From contig QANY01005285.1 of NCBI GenBank assembly GCA_003255025.1, positions 1 through 64,000 on the forward strand: a DNA stretch of 64,000 nt. The letters run 5' to 3'. Made by a program: the position numbers and the translations under genes. The DNA comes from Datisca glomerata (taxonomy: Eukaryota > Streptophyta > Magnoliopsida > Cucurbitales > Datiscaceae). Below, in pieces: positions 59,029 through 64,000 of this stretch (position 1 is its first letter; every line of letters starts with the position of its first letter). Under the pieces are notes generated by a model that saw only the letters and a program-made list of their open reading frames with translations, had not been told where the DNA came from and did no database searches.

Positions 59029-60376
59029 GTATCCTCACTCTCCCTATTTTTCTCCCCCCTCTCTCTCTCATTGACGTTCTCTCTCCCAATCTAGTTCTCT
59101 CTCTCTCCCTCTCTCGTTCTCTCACCCTCTCTTTCTCTGTCTCTCTCTTTGTCTCTCTTACTCTCTCTCTCTCAAGCCCACTTTCTCTCTCACACACCCA
59201 CTCTCTCGCTCTCTCACTTTCTAACTCTCTCTCTCTCTCAATATTTCTCTCTCCCAAGCTCTCTCTCTCACTCTCACTCTCTCTCTTTCTCTCACTCTCA
59301 CTCTCTCTATCTCTCTCACTCTCTATCTCTCTCACTCTCTATCTCTCTCACTCTCTATCTCTCTCACTCTCTCTCTCACTCTCACTCTCACTCCAAATCC
59401 TATCTCTTCCTCTCTCTCTCACTCTCACTCGCTCCCTCATTTTCTCGCTCTCTCTCCTCTCTAAATCCTCTCTCTCCTCTCTAAATCCTCTCTCTCCCTC
59501 TCTCTCCCTCTCTCTCCCTCTCACTCTCTCTCTCATTTTCACACACTCTCTCTCCTCTCTAAATCCTCTCTCCCTCTCTCACTCCTCTCTCTCTCTCAAT
59601 CACTCACTCTCCCCCACTCACACTCTCCTCTCTCCCTCTCTCGATCTATCTATCCCTCACTCACTCTCTCTCACTTTCTCTCACTCTCTCTTCCTCACTC
59701 TCTCTCCCCCCCTCTCTCTCTATCTCTCTATCACTCACTCTCCCTCACCCACTCTCTCTCCCTCACCCACTCTCTCTCCCTCTCTCTCTCTCATTGACGT
59801 TCTCTCTCCCAATCTAGTTCTCTCTTCCACTCTCGTTCTCTCTCCCTCTCTTTCTCTATCTCTCCTTCACTCTCTTCCTCACTCTTTCCCTCTCTCACTC
59901 CCTCTCTCTCTCACTCTATCTTGTTCACCCCTTGTCTCTCACTCTCTTCCACTATCTTTCTCTATCTCTCTCTCTCCCTTTGTCTCTCTCCGATTCTCTC
60001 GCCCTCTCTTTCTACCTCTCTCACTCTCTTTGACTCTCTCTCTCCCACTCTCACACACACACACTCTCTCTCTCGTATCCTCACTCTCCCTCTTTCTCTG
60101 TCCCCCTCTTTCTCTCGCATTGACATTCTCTCTCCCAATCTAGTTCTCTCTCGCACTCTCGTTCTCTCACCCTCTCTTTCTCTCTCTCTCTCACACTCTT
60201 GCTCTCTCTGTCCCTCTCTCAATCCCTCTCTCTCTCTCCCCGTCTTGTTCTCTCCTTTTTTTCTATATCTCTCTCAAAATCTCTTTCTCCCTCTCACTCT
60301 CCCTATCTCTCTCACACACACACACACACTCTCACTCTCTCTCTTTACCTCACTCACTCTCCCTCTCATTTTCTCG

Positions 60377-60421
<45 letters not shown>

Positions 60422-62640
60422 CCTCACTCTCCCTATTTTTCTCTCCCTCTCTCTCTCTCATTGACGTTCTCTCTCCCAATCTAGTTTTCTCTCCAACTCT
60501 CGTTCTCTCTCCCTCTCTTTCTCTCTCTCTCTCTCACTCTCTTCCACTCTCTTTCCCTCTCTCACTCCCTCTCTCTCTCTCACTCTGTCTTGTTCACTCA
60601 TTGTCTCTCTATCGTTCTCTCGCTCTCTTCCTTTCTCTTTCTCTATCTCTCTCTCTCCCACTCTCGTTCTCTCACCCTCTCTTTCTGTCTCCCTCCCACT
60701 TTCTATCCCACTGTCTCTCTCGCTCCCACTTTCTCTCCCACTATCTCTCTCCCTCGAACTTTCTCTCTCTCACTCCCACTCTCTCTCACTCTCTCATTTT
60801 CTCACTCACTCTCTATCTCTCTTATTCTGTCTCTATCTCTCTCTCAATCTTTTTCTCTCTCAAGCTCTCTCACTCTCACTCTCCCTCTCTGTCTTTCTCC
60901 CACTCTCACTCTCTCTATCGGTCTTACACATAAACACGCACACACTATCTCTTCCCCTCTCTCTCTTGCATACTCTCTCACTCTCGCTTTCCCTCGCTCC
61001 CTCATTTTCTGTCTCCTCTCACTCTCACTCTCTTCTCTCTCCCCTCTTCTCTCTCTCATTTTCTCACTCTCACTCTCTCTCCCCTCTCCTCTCTCGTTCT
61101 CTCATTTTCTCACTATATCTCTCTCGTGTTATCTCTCTCTCTCTCGATCTTTCTCTCTCCCAAGCTCTCTCTCTCACTCTCACTCTCTCTCTTTGTCCCA
61201 TTCTCACTCTCTCTATATCTCTCACACACACACACTCTCTCTCTTTCTTTCTAACTCACTCTCACTCGCTCTCTCTCTCCTCTTTCAATCCTCTCTCTCC
61301 CTCTCTCACTCCTCTCTCCCTCTCTCTCCCTCTCTCTCTCTCTCTATCAATTTATTTATCCCACACTCACTCTCTCACCCTCTCTCGCTCTCTCTTTGCC
61401 ACTCTCACTCCCTGTTTCTCTCTCTCTGTCTCTCACTCTCCCTCTCTCACTCTCTCTCACTCTCTCTCACATTCTCTTTGCCTCTTTCTTTCTCTCTCTC
61501 TCTCTCTCGTACACTCTCTCTCGTATCCTCACTCTCCCTATTTCTCTCTCCTTTTCTTTCTCTCCCATTGACGTTCTCTCTCCCAATCTAGTTCTCTTTC
61601 CCACTCTCGTTCTCTCACCCTCTCTTTCTCTATCTCTCTCACTCTCTTCCTCTCTCTTTCCCTCTCTTACTCTCTCTCTCTCTCTCTCTCCATCTTGTTC
61701 ACTCCTTGTCTCTCTATCATTCTCTCACTCTCCTCCTCTCTCTTTCTCTATCTCTCTCTCTCCCACTCTCGTTCTCTCACCCTCTCTATCTCTGTCTCTC
61801 TATCTCTCTCACTCTCTCTCTCACTTCAACTTTCTCTCTCTCACTCCCACTCTCTCTCATTTTCTCACTCACACACTCTCTTGTTCTCTCTCTCAATCTT
61901 TCTCTCTCTCAAGCTCTCTCTCACTCTCACTCTCACACTCTCTCTTTCTCTCACTCTCACTCTCTCTATCGCTCTCACACGCAAACACACATTGTCTCTC
62001 TCCATCTCTCCCTCTCTTTCTCTCTTCCTCTCTCTCACTCCCCCTCACTATATTTCTATCTATCTATCATTCATTCGTTCTCTCTCACTCTTTCTTGCTC
62101 TCTCTCCCCCGCTCTCTCTCCCTCTCTTTCTCTCTCTGTCTCTCTCTCTCTCACTGTCACTCACACTCTCACTCTAACTCACTCTCACACTCTCTCGCTC
62201 TCTCATATTCTCACTCTCCCTCTTTCTCCCTTCCTCTCTTTCTCTCTCATTGACGCTCTCTCTCCCAATCTAGTTCTCTCTCCCACTCTCGTTCTCTCAC
62301 CCTCTCTTTCTCTCTCTCTCTAACTCTCTTCCTCTATTTTCCTCTCTGATTCCCTCTTTCTCTCTATTTCCCACTTATTCTCTCTTTGGCTCTCTCTATC
62401 TCTCTCAATCTTTGTCTCTCTCAACCTCCCTTGCTTTCTCCCTCACCCACTCTCTCTCTCTCACTCTCACTATCTCTCTCATCGCCACTCTCACTATCAC
62501 TCTAACACACTCTCACTCTCTCATATTCTCACTCTCCCTCTTTCTCTCTCCCTCTCTTTCTCTCTCATTGACACTCTCTCTCCCACTCTCGTTCAATCAC
62601 CCTTTCTTTCTCTCTCTCTCCCTCTCTTCCTCTCTTTTGC
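59029..62640 (+). repeat. CATTGACG cassette array, spacing about 320-345 bp or multiples
   Basis: CATTGAC lies at 59,069, 59,792, 60,118, 60,459, 61,566, 62,248 and 62,566 (spacings 723, 326, 341, 1,107, 682 and 318). Its upstream partner CGTATCC or CATATTC/CATATCC lies at 59,029, 60,074, 60,417, 61,522, 62,204 and 62,522. The downstream word CTTGTTC lies at 59,930, 60,244, 60,589 and 61,694. The 60,459-61,566 unit and the one after it also share CAAGC (60,861; 61,910) and TCTATCG (60,914; 61,965). This is the best ordered part of domain C. Confidence 0.85.
60383..60417 (+). repeat. Longest perfect CT run found, 35 bases
   Basis: Begins after CCCTCG and ends at CATATCC. Other long perfect runs are near 1,865-1,894, 8,061-8,092 and 47,069-47,099, each about 30 bases. 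The shortness of perfect runs in 64 kb of CT-rich DNA shows that most of the array is old and substituted. Confidence 0.9.
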
Positions 62641-62969
62641 TCTCTGACTCCCTCTCTCCCCTCTTATTTTCTCTTTGGCTCTCTCTACCTCTCTCAATCT
62701 TTGTCTCTCTCAAACTCTCTCGCTCTCTCCCTCTCACACACTCTCTCTCATTCTCACTCTCTCTCACTCTCACTCTTACTTTCACACTCACACACACACA
62801 CTCTCTCTCTTACTCTCTCTCTCTCTCATACTCTCACACTCTCACTCTCACTCGCTCTCTCATTTTCAAGTTCTCTCTCTCTCTCTCTCTCACTCTCTCT
62901 CTCACTCTCACTCGCTCTCTCATTTTCTCACTCTCTCTCTCCCTCTCTCCCTCTCTCCCTCTCTCCCTC

Positions 62970-63012
<43 letters not shown>

Positions 63013-64000
63013 CTCACTTACTCTCTCTCACTCTCTCTTGCTCTCTCTCTTTCCCTCTCTCTCCCGCTCTCTCTCTCTCCCTCTCTCTCTCTCACTCACC
63101 CCCACTAACTCTCTCTCACACAACTTTCTCTCATGCACTCTCTCACACCCACTATCTCTCTCTCACACTCTCTTACTCTCACTCTCTCTCGCTCTCTCAC
63201 TTACTCTCTCTCATTTCCACGTTTTCTCACACTTTTTCTCACGCTCTCTCGCTCTCCAATTTTCTCTCTCTCTCTCTCACTCTCACACTCTCACTTTCAC
63301 TCGCTCTCTCATTTTCTCACTCTCTCTCCTCTCTCTCCTCTCTCTCCCTCTCTCACTCTCTCTATCCTATATTCCTCTCTCTCTCCCTCTCTCTCTCTCT
63401 CTATCTATCTATCACTCACTTACTCTCTCTCACTCTCTTCACTCTCTCTCTTTCTCTCTCTCCCACTCTCTCTCTATCAATCTCTCTCAATCACTCACCC
63501 TCACTCACTGTCTCTCACGCCCACTTTCTCTCACTCTCTCTCTTTGACTCTCTCTCTCTCACCCACTATCTCACTCACTCTCTCTCATACTCTCTCACTC
63601 TCTTACTCTCACTTTTTTTAATCTCTCTCACTCTCTCGTACTCTCCCTCACTCTCTCTCTCTCACTCTCACTCTCTCTCTCTTTCCCTCCCTCTCTTTCT
63701 TTCTCTTTTCTCCTCTCTCTCACACTCTCTCTCTCTTGCTCTCTCTCTCTCTTCCTCTCTCTCTCCCTATCCCACTCTCTTTCTTCCTTACTCATTCTCT
63801 CTATCTATCTCTCTCACTCACTCATACTCTCTCTCTCAGTCACTAACTCTCTCTCTCTTATCTCAGACTGACACTCTCTATCTGTGACAGACACTGTCTG
63901 TCTCTCTCACGCTCTCTCACTCTCACTCTCTTTCCTTCTCTCATTTTCGCAATCACTCTCTCACTCTCGCCCTTTCTCTCTCTCTCATTCACTCTCCCTC
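62641..64000 (+). repeat. Domain C, final part
   Basis: CATTTTCAAGTTCTC near 62,860 and CATTTTCTCACTC near 62,920 are followed by a (CCCTCTCT)n run and the CTAT microsatellite. CACGTTTTCTCACAC near 63,218 belongs to the family at 49-52 kb. CACTCACCCTCACTCACTG near 63,490 resembles 49.39 and 51.82 kb. The last 200 bases include CTGTGACAGACACTGTCTG near 63,874, a short purine-rich stretch with imperfect dyad symmetry. No gene is seen, and the array runs off the window edge. Confidence 0.72.
62971..63012 (+). repeat. (CTAT)10 microsatellite
   Basis: A perfect tetranucleotide run preceded by (CCCTCTCT)n at about 62,939-62,970 and followed by CTCTCACTTAC. It is the purest tetranucleotide run in the window. 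A shorter CTATCTATCTATC lies near 63,400. Confidence 0.95.

Larger units (their letters stand above)
1..64000 (+). repeat. Continuous degenerate (CT)n-derived satellite array, whole window
   Basis: The + strand is almost pure C/T from the first to the last base, with single A or G bases scattered in stereotyped contexts such as CTCACTC, CTCGCTC, CTATCTC and CTGTCTC. No stretch switches to purine-rich on the + strand, so the polarity is constant over 64 kb. Recurrent words such as CTCTCATTTTCTC appear from about 780 to about 63,950, which argues for one related superfamily and not independent microsatellites. Perfect CT runs are short; the longest I found is 35 bases, at 60,383-60,417. No tRNA, rRNA, coding or transposon signature was seen. 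What is inferred: satellite or heterochromatin-like DNA of a eukaryote. The species is not determinable from this sequence. Confidence 0.95.
41881..64000 (+). repeat. Domain C: higher-order array with about 1.05-1.35-kb units
   Basis: Anchors recur in a set order: CGTATCCTCACTCTCCC; then CATTGACG and CTCCCAATCTAGTTCTC; then CACTCTCGTTCTCTCACCC; then CTCTCTCATTTTCTC; then CAATCTTTCTCTC with CAAGCTCTC; then CTATCTCTCACACACAC; then CTCGCTCTCTCATTTTC; then CTATCCCTCACTCACTC. The CAAGC word is at 44,760, 45,106, 45,808, 47,139, 47,871, 50,431, 50,459, 57,450, 57,556, 58,135, 59,255, 60,861, 61,161 and 61,910. CAAGC is missing from about 51.1 to 57.4 kb, where CACGTTTTCTC and CGCTCTCAC words dominate, so domain C has internal subdomains. 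Confidence 0.82.

Noticed and set aside
58967..59335. 122-codon open frame on the - strand, Glu/Arg/Ser-rich
   Set aside because: It reads as the GA complement of the repeat. Similar short frames at 32,763-32,963, 36,143-36,430, 48,463-48,693 and 59,348-59,542 have the same composition and no conserved order.
59029..62640. CRISPR-like pattern of regularly spaced repeated words
   Set aside because: Intervals are too long and are themselves repeats; there are no unique spacers, no short exact direct repeats of constant length, and no cas genes.
62971..63012. CTAT run as a telomere or centromere repeat
   Set aside because: It is a short simple microsatellite of ten units and does not match telomere repeats. 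No centromere-type monomer is visible.

Overview
The window is one uninterrupted block of degenerate pyrimidine-rich repeat DNA. The + strand is C and T almost throughout, with isolated A and G. Three 60-base lines counted by hand (starting at 1, 30,001 and 60,001) hold 8, 11 and 10 purines. I find no supportable protein gene, tRNA, rRNA, recognisable transposon or CRISPR array. Long open frames exist on the + strand, but they only spell Ser/Leu-rich translations of TCTC and are not reported as genes. A low-complexity block this long, with nested higher-order repeats and many CG/TG/CA variant sites, fits satellite or heterochromatin-like DNA of a eukaryote with a large, probably CpG-methylated genome. 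The sequence does not identify the species.

Layout. Domain A (1 to about 29.74 kb) is a mosaic of four recurring block types, which I call alpha, beta, gamma and delta. They mostly recur in the order alpha-beta-gamma-delta, with a fifth type (epsilon) near 9.4-11.1 and 28.1-29.1 kb. Within domain A, about 9.8 kb (1,310-11,100) is present again at 21,332-29,093. The two copies differ by discrete later events: a 635-bp tandem duplication only in copy 1, a 188-bp tandem duplication only in copy 2, and a clean loss of about 483 bp in copy 2. Separate tandem duplications of about 0.81 kb (11.19-12.82 kb) and about 2.33 kb (19.24-23.7 kb) lie in or overlap these.

At 29,744-29,789 lies a 46-bp island of ordinary mixed-base sequence, the clearest non-repeat DNA I found. 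It is missing from the paralogous position near 34.58 kb.

Domain B (29.8 to about 41.9 kb) continues the same repeat superfamily with other recurring blocks, including short perfect minisatellites of 12 bp and 8 bp period near 41.2 and 41.7 kb. Domain C (about 41.9-64.0 kb) is built from a different set of ordered anchors, forming higher-order units of roughly 1.05-1.35 kb. It holds two clear kilobase tandem duplications (45,147-47,775, and about 53.6-56.0 kb) and a sub-array near 59.8-62.6 kb with spacings near 320-345 bp or multiples of that.

There are no genes to work together. What the window records is array evolution: nested segmental duplication, unequal exchange and local expansion, all in one orientation. 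All copy boundaries and offsets come from hand alignment of landmark words, so block edges are approximate to tens of bases unless a landmark base is named.
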